Assembly (NCBI RefSeq): GCF_000196895.1
Contig: NC_014297.1
Location: forward strand, 2,339,770 to 2,403,769
Length of the DNA: 64,000 bases
Direction of reading: 5' to 3'
DNA from: Halalkalicoccus jeotgali B3
Lineage (GTDB): Archaea > Halobacteriota > Halobacteria > Halobacteriales > Halalkalicoccaceae
The notes beneath the pieces were generated by a model. That model saw only the letters and a list, made by a program, of their open reading frames with translations, had not been told where the DNA came from and ran no database searches. The position numbers and the translations under genes are program-made. Shown here piece by piece: positions 33,727 to 42,659 of the stretch. The first letter of the stretch is position 1. The number at the start of each line of letters is the position of its first letter.

Positions 33727-35336
33727 TCGTCGGCGGGCGGCGTCGGCGCTCGGTCGACGAGCAGGCGATCGAGCGCGTCGACCATCGCGACCACGCTCGC
33801 GCGCGTGATGTCGGCGTCGCTGCGCGCGACCGTTACGGTGCGATCCCCGCGGGACATCGTGACCTCGACGGTGACCACGGCGTCGGTCCCGCCGGTGATC
33901 GCGTCGACGTGATACGAGTCGAGTTGGGCGTCGGCCGCCGAGCCCAGCGCTTCCCGGACAGCCGAGACCGCGGCGTCCACGGGACCGCTTCCGAGGCCGC
34001 TTGCGACCCGTTCCTCGTCGTCGACCCGCAGGCGAACGCTCGCGGTCGGGGTGTCGCCGCCGCTGGCGGCGGTCAGATCGAGCAGTTCGACCCGCCGATC
34101 GCGCTCGCGCCCGCGGACGTCCTCGGCGATCGCCAGCAGGTCGGCGTCGGTGACGCGCTTGCCCCGATCCGCGAGTTCCTTGACCCGGGGGACGATCTCG
34201 GCGAGGGCCTCGTCGCTTACCGCGACGTCGTGCTCGGCGAGCGCGGCGCGTGCCCCCGCCCGGCCGGTGTGCTTTCCGAGGACGAGCCGGCGTTCGCGGC
34301 CCACCCGCTCGGGCGCGTAGGGCTCGTACATCCGCTCGTCCTTCAGCGTGCCGTCGGTGTGGATACCGCTCTCGTGTGCGAAGGCGTTCTCGCCGACGAC
34401 CGCCTTGTTCGGGGGCAGCGGGACGCCCGTATAGCGCGAGACGACGCCCGCCAGATCGTATAACTGGGTAGTGTCGACCGTCTCGACCCCATAGGAGTGA
34501 TCGAGCGCGATCGCGACCTCCTCGAGGGCGACGTTGCCCGCACGCTCGCCGACGCCGTTGACCGTGGCGTGGACGAGGTCCGCGCCCGCGGCGATGCTCG
34601 CGAGCGCGTTGGCCATTCCCAGTCCCAGATCGTCGTGGGTGTGGGTGCTGGTCGGCCCCAGTTCGGCGAGCCGGGAGACGGCCTCGTAGGCGGCTTCGGG
34701 GCCCGCGTGGCCGACGGTGTCGGCATAACAGACCCGATCGGCGCCGGCTTCGAGGGCGCTTCCGAGCAGATCGACCAGATACTCGAGGTCGGCCCGCGAG
34801 CCGTCCTCGCCGATGACCTCGACCCAGAGGCCGTGATCGCGAGCGTAGTCGACCAGTTCGACCGTCCGTTCGAGGACGCCTTCGCGGGTGGAATCGACCT
34901 TGCCCTCGATGTGTCGATCGCTCGCGGGCACGACGAGGTTGATCCCGTCGACGCCACACTCCATCGCGAGGTCGACGTCGCCGCGCACACCGCGGGCGAA
35001 GCTCGTGACCGTGGCGTCGAGTCCCAGATCCGTCACCCGCGAGATGGTTCGGCGTTCGCCCTCGCCGGTGCAGGCGCTGCCGGCCTCGATGTAGGGGACG
35101 GCGGCCGCATCGAGCGCGCGGGCGATGTCGGCCTTCTGGTCGGGCGACAGCGAGATACCCGGCGCTTGCTCGCCGTCACGAAGCGTCGTATCCAGCAGGT
35201 CGACCGAGTCGAGCGATTCGAGCCCGTCGAAAAGTGAGTTACTTTCGGGGGAGAATTTCGCATCCAGCCGGGTCGCCCCGACTTCCTCTATCCTCCGAGT
35301 CCGAATGGTGAGGGTTGCTCTCCATTGTACCCCCAC
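33723..35336 (-). CDS. Alpha-isopropylmalate/(R)-citramalate synthase family enzyme
   Basis: A 537-residue protein. The DRE-TIM catalytic domain has DTTLRDGEQAPGISLSPDQK, THTHDDLGLGMANALA and NGVGERAGNVALEE (metal His pair); the C-terminal third is the LeuA regulatory dimer domain (STRVRL-like strands from about residue 410). LESLDSVDL and the motif order suit either citramalate synthase (isoleucine) or LeuA. The start is unsettled: the only in-frame start is GTG 35336, while a TATA at 35351-35356 predicts transcription from about 35327. Confidence 0.85.
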   Translation of the reverse strand: MGVQWRATLTIRTRRIEEVGATRLDAKFSPESNSLFDGLESLDSVDLLDTTLRDGEQAPGISLSPDQKADIARALDAAAVPYIEAGSACTGEGERRTISRVTDLGLDATVTSFARGVRGDVDLAMECGVDGINLVVPASDRHIEGKVDSTREGVLERTVELVDYARDHGLWVEVIGEDGSRADLEYLVDLLGSALEAGADRVCYADTVGHAGPEAAYEAVSRLAELGPTSTHTHDDLGLGMANALASIAAGADLVHATVNGVGERAGNVALEEVAIALDHSYGVETVDTTQLYDLAGVVSRYTGVPLPPNKAVVGENAFAHESGIHTDGTLKDERMYEPYAPERVGRERRLVLGKHTGRAGARAALAEHDVAVSDEALAEIVPRVKELADRGKRVTDADLLAIAEDVRGRERDRRVELLDLTAASGGDTPTASVRLRVDDEERVASGLGSGPVDAAVSAVREALGSAADAQLDSYHVDAITGGTDAVVTVEVTMSRGDRTVTVARSDADITRASVVAMVDALDRLLVDRAPTPPADD

Positions 35337-35350
35337 TGAGGGCGAGACGG

Positions 35351-35356
35351 TATATC
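35351..35356 (-). promoter_or_regulatory. TATA box of the citramalate/isopropylmalate synthase gene
   Basis: GATATA on the minus strand predicts a start near 35325-35328. An ATG at 35325 is at the right place for a leaderless start but opens a different frame of 28 codons (MESNPHHSDSEDRG and so on). Confidence 0.45.
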
Positions 35357-35388
35357 AAGCTGCTGGTCCCGACAGATACCGCAGCGGG

Positions 35389-35733
35389 TCACTCCTCGTC
35401 GAGTTCGAGTCGGTCACCCTCCCGGATCCCCTCGGCCGCGCCCGCCGGGAGTTCGAGGATCGTATCGGCCCACCCGCGCCCGAGGCCGGTCCAAGCATCG
35501 AGGCGTGCGGTGTGTGTGACCTCCCCGTCGACCAGCCAGACCGCGTCGATCGGGAAGGGGACACAGAGCATGTGTAGCGAGCGGGTGACCGGCTTTCCGA
35601 ACTCGAAGACCAGCGCGTAGTCGTCGGGAATCGACCGCCGGAACATCAGCCCGCGCGCACGGGCGAGAAACGAGTCCGCGAGCTCGACGTGCTCGGCGAC
35701 GACGATCTCGAGGTCGCGGTGAACGAGGCGCAC
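35389..35733 (-). CDS. DUF192 family protein
   Basis: A 114-residue single-domain DUF192 protein: VELADSFLARARGLMFRRSIPDDYALVF, HMLCVPFPIDAVWLVDGEV and AGAAEGIREGDRL. The fold is a small beta barrel; function unknown. It has no signal peptide, unlike many bacterial members. Upstream of the synthase gene with a 52-base gap. Confidence 0.9.
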   Translation of the reverse strand: MRLVHRDLEIVVAEHVELADSFLARARGLMFRRSIPDDYALVFEFGKPVTRSLHMLCVPFPIDAVWLVDGEVTHTARLDAWTGLGRGWADTILELPAGAAEGIREGDRLELDEE

Positions 35734-35816
35734 AGGGGAACTGGGAAAACCGTCGTCATGAGCCTTGTGGCCCGCGGAACCCTTTTGTTCGCGCGTACTA
35801 ACGAACGGCTGTTTCC

Positions 35817-37466
35817 ATGAGGAGTGTGGCGATACTCGGCGGCGGGATCGGCGGCCTGAGCGCGGCCCACGAACTCGCCGAGCGGGGCGTTTCCGTGACC
35901 GTCTACGAGCGAAACGACCGCTTCGGCGGGAAGGCCCGGAGCGTCGCCGGGCCGGATCGGGGTTCGAGGACGCCGTTGCCCGCCGAACACGGCTTTCGGT
36001 TCTTCCCGGGGTACTACCGCCACGTCACCGAGACGATGGAACGGATCCCGACGGACGGGTCGGACAGGACGGTCGCCGACGCCCTCGTCCCGACCGAGGG
36101 CACGTTGCTCGCGCGCACGGCCGGCGAGGAGACGATCAGTTCGACGCGCACTCCCGAAGGGATCGAGGAGTGGCTCTCGGTCCTGCGACCGAGTTTCGCC
36201 ACCGAGGAGCTCTCGAACGCGGAGGCGCGCTTTTTCGCCGAGCGCATGCTCGTCCTCCTCACCAGTTGCGAGGCCCGGCTGGACGAACAGTGGGACCGCA
36301 CCTCGTGGTGGGAGTTCGTCGACGCCGGCAACCGCTCTCGGGCCTACCAGCGGGCCGTCTCGGCGACACAACTGCTGGTCGCCCTGCGCCCCCAGTTGGG
36401 TAGCGCCCGCACGGTGGGACGGATCTACCTCCAGCTCATGCGGGGACATCTCGACCCCGAAATCGAGACCGAACGGGTACTCGACGGCCCCACGAGCGAG
36501 GTCTGGATCGACCCGTGGGTCAGGTATCTCGACGGGCTGGGCGTCGAGTTGCGGACGAACGCGACGGTTCGGGAACTGCAGTTCGACGGCGAACGGATCT
36601 CCGGGCTGGTCGTCGAGGACGGGTCGGGAACCCACATCGAGCGCGCCGACCAGTACGTCCTCGCCGTGTCCGTCGAGGCGGCCCGGAGGCTCGTCTCCGA
36701 GGGGATCGGCCGAGCCGCACCCTCGCTGTCGCGACTGGACCGGCTGCGAACGGAGTGGATGAACGGCATCCAGTTCTACCTTCGCGAGGACCGCCCGCTG
36801 GTGCGGGGCCACGGCGTCTACACGGACTCGCCGTGGGCGCTGACCTCCGTCTCACAGGCACAGTTCTGGGACCGGGACCTCGCGGCGTACGGCGACGGCC
36901 AAGCGGGGGGCGTGCTCTCGGTGATCGCCTCCGACTGGGAGACGCCCGGGATCGTCTACGGCAAGCCCGCCCGGGAGTGTACCCGCGAGGAGATCGCAAC
37001 GGAGATCTGGGAGCAGCTCAAGGCCCACCTCAACCGCGAGGGCGTTCGTCTCACCGACGAGAACCTCCTCGAGTGGTCCCTCGATCCGGCGATCGTCGAA
37101 CGCGAGGGCGAACCCGGCGTCGAGAACCGCGAGCCCTTGCTCGTGAACACCGTCGGCTCGTGGCGTTACCGGCCGGCGGCCCGGACCGAGATCGACAACC
37201 TGACCGTGGCCGCCGATTACGTCCGCACCGAGAGCGATCTCGCGACCATGGAATCGGCCAACGAGGCCGCCCGGCGGGCGACCAATGTGATCCTCGAACG
37301 GGTCGGATCGAACGCGGAGCCGTGTGCGATTTACCCCCTCGAGGAACCGGCGATCTTCGGGCCGTTGAAGGCCCACGACCGGCTCCGGTATCGACTCGGC
37401 CTGCCCCATCCCGGCGAGATACACGACGGCATCCGACGGACGATCGGCCGGATCGCTCGCGCGTAG
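35817..37466 (+). CDS. FAD-dependent amine oxidase/phytoene desaturase-like oxidoreductase
   Basis: A 549-residue flavoprotein. The N-terminal dinucleotide fold is AILGGGIGGLSAAHELAERG followed by VYERNDRFGGKARS; AEHGFRFFPGYYRHV is typical of hydroxysqualene-dehydroxylase and carotene-desaturase relatives; the C-terminal FAD segment reads NLTVAADYVRTESDLATMESANEAARRA. The substrate is probably an isoprenoid (inference). Divergent from DUF192. Confidence 0.85.
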   Translation: MRSVAILGGGIGGLSAAHELAERGVSVTVYERNDRFGGKARSVAGPDRGSRTPLPAEHGFRFFPGYYRHVTETMERIPTDGSDRTVADALVPTEGTLLARTAGEETISSTRTPEGIEEWLSVLRPSFATEELSNAEARFFAERMLVLLTSCEARLDEQWDRTSWWEFVDAGNRSRAYQRAVSATQLLVALRPQLGSARTVGRIYLQLMRGHLDPEIETERVLDGPTSEVWIDPWVRYLDGLGVELRTNATVRELQFDGERISGLVVEDGSGTHIERADQYVLAVSVEAARRLVSEGIGRAAPSLSRLDRLRTEWMNGIQFYLREDRPLVRGHGVYTDSPWALTSVSQAQFWDRDLAAYGDGQAGGVLSVIASDWETPGIVYGKPARECTREEIATEIWEQLKAHLNREGVRLTDENLLEWSLDPAIVEREGEPGVENREPLLVNTVGSWRYRPAARTEIDNLTVAADYVRTESDLATMESANEAARRATNVILERVGSNAEPCAIYPLEEPAIFGPLKAHDRLRYRLGLPHPGEIHDGIRRTIGRIARA

Positions 37467-37988
37467 ATGGAGCGAACACCCACCGGAACGTCGGTCGGCG
37501 TCGACGACCCTTACGAGCACACGGACCGATGCGATCACCTCACCGACGACGGGCGCTGTCGACTCGCCGTCGAGCGCCCCGAGACCGATCCCGAGTTCGC
37601 CCGCGAGCGACGCGCCGAGGACTACGCCTGTCTCGTGAGCGAGGCGGGCGTCGGGTGGCGGGACTGTCCGCACTTTCGCTCGCGGGCCAACGAGCGGGAG
37701 TGTCGCCGGTGTGGACTCGACGAGCGCCGGATGGCCCACTCGGGCGAGCGCCCCCTCTTGGAGGAACACCACCTCTCGTATCGGGCGGAGGGCGCCGAGC
37801 CCTCCCACGAGATCACGGTCGTCCTCTGTCGGTGGTGTCACGCGAAGGTCCACGGGTCGTGGGCGCGCATCGACGACGACGTTTCTCCGAGCGCCGAGGC
37901 GCTCGCGGAAGCCGAGGGCAGGCGCAGTCGCGAGCGCGACGAACTCGGGTTTCGTCGCGCGAGCGAGTGCGAACGCGAGGAGCGCTGA
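37467..37988 (+). CDS. HNH-like zinc protein (DUF7097 type)
   Basis: A 173-residue protein that starts at the base after the oxidoreductase stop. It has several CxxC-type pairs (RCDHLTDDGRC, RECRRCGLDE) and an HNH-like core (LLEEHHLSYRAE, then VVLCRWCHAKVHGSW). Nuclease activity is not proven. The C-terminal 35 residues are charged and probably disordered. Confidence 0.75.
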   Translation: MERTPTGTSVGVDDPYEHTDRCDHLTDDGRCRLAVERPETDPEFARERRAEDYACLVSEAGVGWRDCPHFRSRANERECRRCGLDERRMAHSGERPLLEEHHLSYRAEGAEPSHEITVVLCRWCHAKVHGSWARIDDDVSPSAEALAEAEGRRSRERDELGFRRASECEREER

Positions 37989-38025
37989 TCGCTCACCTTT
38001 TTGCCCCCCGTCGGCTACCCACAGT

Positions 38026-38571
38026 ATGCGAATCGACGTGGTCGACAACCACGGCCAGTTCACCCACCTCGAAGGGCGCGCGCTGCGCGATCTTGGCATC
38101 GAGACCGAGACCATCGACAACGAAACACCCCCCGAGGAGATCGACGCCGACGGGCTCGTCCTCTCGGGGGGCCCGGACATCGAGCGGGCGGGCCGGTGTG
38201 GCGAGTATCTCGACCTCGACATCCCCCTCCTGGGGATCTGTCTGGGGATGCAGGTGATCGCCGACGAACTCGGGGGGAGCGTTGGCAGCGGCGAGTACGG
38301 CGGGTACGCCGACGTCACCGTCGAGATCGTCGACGACGAGGACCCGCTGATCGGCTCGCTCGCACCCGAAACCCGCGTCTGGGCGAGCCATGGCGACGAG
38401 GTCAAAGAACTGCCTGAGGGGTTTTCGCTCACCGGAAAAAGCGACATCTGCGGGATCGAAGCGATGAGTTTCGAGGAGCGAGACCTCTACGGTGTCCAGT
38501 GGCATCCCGAAGTCGCTCACACCGAAGAGGGTGAGGCGGTGTTCGAGAACTTCCGGACGATCTGCGAATAG
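38026..38571 (+). CDS. guaAA: GMP synthase glutaminase subunit A
   Basis: A 181-residue class I glutamine amidotransferase. The nucleophile Cys is in LLGICLGMQVIADEL, the oxyanion GG in LSGGPDIERAG, and the catalytic His-Glu in GVQWHPEVAHTEEG. In archaea this subunit is separate from the synthetase subunit B, which is not in this window. Start ATG 38026. Confidence 0.95.
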   Translation: MRIDVVDNHGQFTHLEGRALRDLGIETETIDNETPPEEIDADGLVLSGGPDIERAGRCGEYLDLDIPLLGICLGMQVIADELGGSVGSGEYGGYADVTVEIVDDEDPLIGSLAPETRVWASHGDEVKELPEGFSLTGKSDICGIEAMSFEERDLYGVQWHPEVAHTEEGEAVFENFRTICE

Positions 38572-38576
38572 GCGTT

Positions 38577-38819
38577 CTACTCTTCTCGTTCGGCGAACAG
38601 TTCGTCGACGGCCGACTCGGCGGCCAGCACGGCGTCTTCTGCGACGTCGTCGGCCGCGCCGTCCTCGACGTTGAGATAGACGTCGACTTCCAACAGACCG
38701 TCCTCGAAGTGCACCGTCACGTCCAGATCATCGACTTCCGAGCGGCGATACCGCGAGAAAACGAACCCCTCGGCGGCTTCTGCGGCCGTCCGGACGACTT
38801 CCTCGTCGGTCGGTTCCAT
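38577..38819 (-). CDS. DUF3194 family protein
   Basis: An 80-residue acidic protein (TDEEVVRTAAEAAEGFVFS, DLDVTVHFEDGLLEVDVYLN). The archaeal DUF3194 family is encoded next to prefoldin beta; its role is unknown. Its ATG follows directly on the prefoldin stop. Confidence 0.88.
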   Translation of the reverse strand: MEPTDEEVVRTAAEAAEGFVFSRYRRSEVDDLDVTVHFEDGLLEVDVYLNVEDGAADDVAEDAVLAAESAVDELFAEREE

Positions 38820-39218
38820 CTACGCGCCGCCGGGACCGGGGCTCGGACCGCCTGCCGGGCCCGCCGGACCGCCTGCGCCGCCAAGCATCTGCTGGAGTTC
38901 CTGCTGGAGCTCCTCGAACTGCGTCTGGACACGCTCTTCTTGCTTTTTCAGCGTTTCGAGGCGGACTTCGAGGCTGTCGACCTTCTCCGAGAGCTCGTCC
39001 TCTGCAGTCTCGCGGTCGGTCTCGATCAGCAACTCGCCGGCCTCGCGGTACATCGTGGTGTCCTCGTCGACGTCCTCTAAGGTTTCGAGGGCGTTCTGCG
39101 AGTCGTTGAGGCTCGATTCGGTCTGGTTCTTCTGGGTGGCGACCTGCTGGGCCGTATCCTGAAGGTCCTGCAGCTGTTCGAGTTTCTCCTGTGCTTCCGG
39201 CGGTAGGTTACCCTGCAT
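38820..39218 (-). CDS. pfdB: Prefoldin subunit beta
   Basis: A 132-residue chaperone subunit: two long coiled-coil helices ([25 protein letters not shown] and [25 protein letters not shown]) flank the short hairpin region. A Gly/Pro-rich tail follows. I chose ATG 39218 ([14 protein letters not shown]), the family start, over the open frame to 39407. With the alpha subunit it delivers unfolded proteins to the thermosome. Confidence 0.95.
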   Translation of the reverse strand: MQGNLPPEAQEKLEQLQDLQDTAQQVATQKNQTESSLNDSQNALETLEDVDEDTTMYREAGELLIETDRETAEDELSEKVDSLEVRLETLKKQEERVQTQFEELQQELQQMLGGAGGPAGPAGGPSPGPGGA

Positions 39219-39256
39219 ACCTGCTCCGAGGTGGCCCGGACTGAAAAACCCCCGTT

Positions 39257-39517
39257 TTATGTCTCGACGAGGTCGCCCGCCTGGGCGCTCCGCTCCGCGA
39301 CATCGAGCAGCGTCAGCCAAGTGTTCGCCGCCGCCCGCAGCGCAACGAGATCCGTCGCCTCGATCCGGATCGAGAGCGTCGCGCCCGACCGCGAGACGTC
39401 CGTCCACGAGCGCTCGTCCGCGAGGTCGGCGAGTTCGGGACGGAGCGAGCGCTCGATAAGGCGTGCACGGTGCTGGTCGTTGTACTCTGTGGTGAGAAAC
39501 GCGTCGTGGGCAGTCAC
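39257..39517 (-). CDS. pcc1: KEOPS complex subunit Pcc1
   Basis: An 86-residue protein ([52 protein letters not shown]), the Pcc1 dimerisation fold. KEOPS makes t6A37 in tRNA. It starts at GTG 39517, whose bases overlap the rpoP stop TGA by two. Confidence 0.93.
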   Translation of the reverse strand: MTAHDAFLTTEYNDQHRARLIERSLRPELADLADERSWTDVSRSGATLSIRIEATDLVALRAAANTWLTLLDVAERSAQAGDLVET

Positions 39518-39648
39518 TTGACGCCGACTTCTTTGACGTCGCGGCTGCGCTCTTTGAGGAGCACGCGGTGGCCGCAGTACGGACAGCGGACGCCGCCGTA
39601 CTCGTCGAGTTCGACGTCGCGCTTGCACCGCGAACACTTGTAGCTCAT
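39514..39648 (-). CDS. rpoP: DNA-directed RNA polymerase subunit Rpo12 (P)
   Basis: A 44-residue zinc protein, [19 protein letters not shown], then [16 protein letters not shown]. Both cysteine pairs of the Rpb12 zinc ribbon are intact. Its start overlaps the rpl37ae stop by two bases and its stop overlaps the pcc1 start, so translation is coupled. Confidence 0.95.
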   Translation of the reverse strand: MSYKCSRCKRDVELDEYGGVRCPYCGHRVLLKERSRDVKEVGVK

Positions 39649-39917
39649 TCGTCGTCCGACTCGTCGAGCGCCGCGCGGATCGACCGCGAGACGGTGCGCC
39701 CGGCGGGCGTCTGAGGGCGGTAGGCGCCGCCGGCGAAGACCTCGCCGGTCGCCTCGTTCTTCCAGATTCCCGTGCCGACGCGGGTGACGTCGTCACCGTC
39801 GACGGTGGCGTGTTCCATGTCGTGTTCGATGTCCGCGACCCGGCGGCGGGCGACGCGGCCGTAGCGTGCGCCAAAACGTCCCGCGCTGCCGACACTGCCC
39901 GATTTTCTCTTAGCCAT
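39645..39917 (-). CDS. rpl37ae: 50S ribosomal protein L37Ae lacking zinc cysteines
   Basis: A 90-residue protein with the L37Ae head ([22 protein letters not shown]) and tail ([22 protein letters not shown]). In the middle, where archaeal L37Ae normally carries two C-x2-C pairs, it reads [20 protein letters not shown] and EATGEVF: there is no cysteine at all, so no zinc can be held. First gene of the operon rpl37ae-rpoP-pcc1-pfdB-DUF3194. Confidence 0.92.
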   Translation of the reverse strand: MAKRKSGSVGSAGRFGARYGRVARRRVADIEHDMEHATVDGDDVTRVGTGIWKNEATGEVFAGGAYRPQTPAGRTVSRSIRAALDESDDE

Positions 39918-40066
39918 AGTGCCAGTAGCTACCCGCAGGGCGCACATAAGCCTGTTGAACCGCGCCCCTCCCCGGGTTCGAAACCACCGGGCACGGATCG
40001 CCTGGGGCCGTCTGTAACGCGGCCGAGCCCGAACGATTAAGTCAGATAACGTATATTTCGTAGGTG

Positions 40067-40507
40067 ATGTCAGCTAGGTCCTCGTGGAACGTCAACAACT
40101 CGTTCGACGACGATCTGCGAACGGCGACGCTGCTCGGGTTCGCGTCGATCCCGGCGACCGTCGCTCTCAACTGGCAGGGGGATCCGAGCTCAATCGAGGG
40201 CGAGGCGCTCTTCCTCGCGTGTGTGCTCGCGGGCTATCTCTATGCGGACCGGTCAATGGGGTCCACTCATGCCGGGGCACAGACCGCGCTTATCGGAACG
40301 ATCCCGGTCGTCGTCTGGTGGTTGATCGAGCTCATCAGCCAGCCGATCTCGGACTCGTTCGGACTGGCGTTCCTCTTCGTCGCCGGCCCGATCGTCCTGA
40401 TCGGTGGGGTTCTATTAGTAGTGCTAATGGGAGCCCTGTGTGCAGTCGGCGGCGACCTACTACACCGACTCCTGGATCGCATTCGGGCGGGCGCCGTCAG
40501 AAACTGA
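40067..40507 (+). CDS. Small membrane protein, DUF5518-like
   Basis: A 146-residue protein with four hydrophobic helices after a short polar N-terminus ([20 protein letters not shown]). The pattern resembles haloarchaeal DUF5518 proteins of unknown role. A TATA-like gtatatttc (40051-40059) lies close upstream. Start ATG 40067. Confidence 0.65.
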   Translation: MSARSSWNVNNSFDDDLRTATLLGFASIPATVALNWQGDPSSIEGEALFLACVLAGYLYADRSMGSTHAGAQTALIGTIPVVVWWLIELISQPISDSFGLAFLFVAGPIVLIGGVLLVVLMGALCAVGGDLLHRLLDRIRAGAVRN

Positions 40508-40527
40508 CTGAACCGGCCGGATTTCGA

Positions 40528-41253
40528 CTAACTCACGCCGTAGCCTTCCTCGTCCAACAGTTCGTTCAAATCCTCCCGAACCCGCTCGCCGGTCTCGCGA
40601 TCGGGGGCCGTCGTCACGACCCGGTTTTCCTGTACGCTGGAGCCGTCGCGCAGAAGCAGCCGGACGTTCCCGTTCGCACCTGCGCGGGTCGCCTTCGCGC
40701 GCAGCCCCGAGCGCGAGCCGCTGCCGCCGGCGTCGATCGGTCCCGGGATCACCTTCTTGACGTGGGGGTGGCCCGCGACGTGGTGGATGGCCTTCATTCC
40801 TGCGCGCCCCCCGATCAGCGTCGAGTGACTGCCGCCGATCTTCTCCTTCGGCGGGGTTTCGACAACCGCGAGCGCGGGCTCGCCGATCCGGCTGCGGACG
40901 GCCTCGACGGGGTCGTCATCCGAGACGCGATAGAAGTCGTAGTGCAACTGGGCGCGGATCTCCCGGAGGACCTCCCGGTCGCCGGCGGCATAGACCTCCT
41001 CGGGGCGCTTCCTCCGGATCTCGTCTGCGACCCGACCCGCGAAGTTCCGGCGCTCGACGACCTCGGCGGGGTCGCCCGATTCGGGCACAGTAGTTATGAT
41101 CGTCTCGCCGAGGACCTCCTCGCCGTCGAGCATCGTCAGCGTCACGCGATCGCGCGCGATCGCACAGACCACGCCATCGGTGTTCGCCGAGCGACAGACC
41201 AGACAGTAATCGCCCGGTTTGTCGAGTTCCGAATGACACGCGCGACACCGCAT
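40528..41253 (-). CDS. DUF2103 family zinc-ribbon protein
   Basis: A 241-residue protein. An N-terminal zinc ribbon (RCRACHSEL, DYCLVCRS) is followed by a charged middle and the DUF2103 signature GGSHSTLIGGRAGMKAIHHVAGHPHVKKVIPGPI, rich in histidines. Predicted metal-binding; function unknown. It could bind RNA, given the KH-like pattern VIPGPI-GSR-R (inference). Confidence 0.82.
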   Translation of the reverse strand: MRCRACHSELDKPGDYCLVCRSANTDGVVCAIARDRVTLTMLDGEEVLGETIITTVPESGDPAEVVERRNFAGRVADEIRRKRPEEVYAAGDREVLREIRAQLHYDFYRVSDDDPVEAVRSRIGEPALAVVETPPKEKIGGSHSTLIGGRAGMKAIHHVAGHPHVKKVIPGPIDAGGSGSRSGLRAKATRAGANGNVRLLLRDGSSVQENRVVTTAPDRETGERVREDLNELLDEEGYGVS

Positions 41254-41330
41254 CGCTTTCCCTACCCCGCGGCGGGATAAAACCCGACCGTTTCCGACAG
41301 CGATTCGTCCGGGGCCCCCGAGAGCCGAGC

Positions 41331-42098
41331 ATGGACCTCGAACTCCCCCCGATCGGCCTCGGAACGATGGGTATCGACGAACCCGAGACGATCGCCAGCG
41401 CGATCGAAATGGGGTACAGACACCTCGACACGGCCCAGATCTACGAGAACGAGGCAGTCGTTGGCGAGGGGATCTCCCGCGCCGACGTGCCCCGCGAGGA
41501 ACTAACGGTGGCGACGAAAGTCTGGGCCGACAGCCTCGCGCCCGCGGACGTCCGCGAGAGCACGGAAGCGAGCCTCGACCGACTGGGACTCGACGCCGTC
41601 GACCTGCTCTACGTCCACCGGCCCATCGAGGCCTACGACCCCGAAACGACGCTGCCGGCGTTCGATTCGCTTCGCGAGGACGGGCTGATCGAACGGATAG
41701 GGATGAGCAACTTCACCACCACCCAGCTCGGGGAGGCTCGTGAGATCCTCGACGCACCGATCGCCGCCCACCAGGTCGAGCGCCATCCATTCTACCGCGA
41801 GGACGACCTGCTCGAATACGCCCGCGAGGACGGCCACACGCTTGTGGCCTACGCACCGCTCGCCCAGGGCAACGTCTTCGACGACCCCATCCTCGGGGAG
41901 ATCGCCGCCGAGCGCGGGGTCAGCGAGGCGCAGGTGAGCCTGGCATGGCTCGCGGGGACAGCGGGAGTCGTTTCGATCCCGAAAGCGAGCAGCGAAGAGC
42001 ACCTGAAGGCGAACCTCGCAGCCGCGGAGATCGAGCTCACGAGCGAGGAGCGCGCGCGGATCGACGGGGTCGAGGGCGAAGGGAAGCTGTTCGAGTAG
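41331..42098 (+). CDS. Aldo/keto reductase (2,5-diketogluconate reductase-like)
   Basis: A 255-residue TIM-barrel oxidoreductase, shorter than the one at 20401. Motifs are MGYRHLDTAQIYENEAVVGEGI (Asp and Tyr), TKVWADSL (Lys), LLYVHRP (His) and the cofactor motif VSIPKASSEEHLKANL. Substrate unknown. Confidence 0.9.
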   Translation: MDLELPPIGLGTMGIDEPETIASAIEMGYRHLDTAQIYENEAVVGEGISRADVPREELTVATKVWADSLAPADVRESTEASLDRLGLDAVDLLYVHRPIEAYDPETTLPAFDSLREDGLIERIGMSNFTTTQLGEAREILDAPIAAHQVERHPFYREDDLLEYAREDGHTLVAYAPLAQGNVFDDPILGEIAAERGVSEAQVSLAWLAGTAGVVSIPKASSEEHLKANLAAAEIELTSEERARIDGVEGEGKLFE

Positions 42099-42133
42099 TA
42101 AAGGTAAACGGGTCCTGCGAGTATTTCGGAGGA

Positions 42134-42659
42134 GTGGACGAGACAGCCGGGCTTCGAGGGCGCGTGTTCGACCTGTCGTGGCCGGTGATGGCAGAACAGG
42201 TCCTGCGGACGCTGATGCGGACGGTCGACATCATCGTCGCGGGCTTCTTTTCGCCGGCGGCGGTCGCCCCGGTCGGTCTTGCCGATGTCTATGTGCGCCT
42301 GCCGCTGTGACTCGGGCTCGGCGACGGCGCGATCGCGCTGTCGAGTCAGGACACGGGCAGCGGCGCCGAGGCCAACAGGAACCGGGCGTCGCGTGGGCGC
42401 TGACGATCGCGGGCTCGCTTCGCGGGGGCAGCGAGACGGTCGCCCCGTTTCTCGCGAAGCTCACCGGGACGGTACTGTTCCTGTTGGAATCTCCTACGTC
42501 TTCGGCCTCAGGCTGGAGTACGGCGTCGCCGCCTACGTCGCCATCGTGGCCGATTACGTCTGGCGAAACCTGGTCGTCGGGGCGGTCTACTACCGGCGCA
42601 ACTGGCTCGAACGGGGAACCCGGCTGATGGCCGACCGCGGCAGTTTCGATGAGGACTAG
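42134..42659 (+). pseudogene. MATE family transporter remnant
   Basis: The N-terminal 59 codons are intact (WPVMAEQVLRTLMRTVDII, FFSPAAVAPVGLADVY) until a TGA at 42308-42310, where relatives have Trp. The frame goes on with LGLGDGAIALSSQDTGSG, stops again, then two C-terminal pieces follow in other frames (ALTIAGSLRGGSETVAPFLAKLTGTV; GISYVFGLRLEYGVAAY to the tag at 42659). About 300 residues of the middle are missing. A typical MATE pump is about 450-480 residues. Confidence 0.85.

Noticed and set aside
39975-40000. A tRNA T-arm-like stretch (GGGTTCGAAACC) after rpl37ae
   Set aside because: The flanking bases do not form a 5-base T stem or acceptor stem, so it is not a tRNA or a convincing attachment-site remnant.
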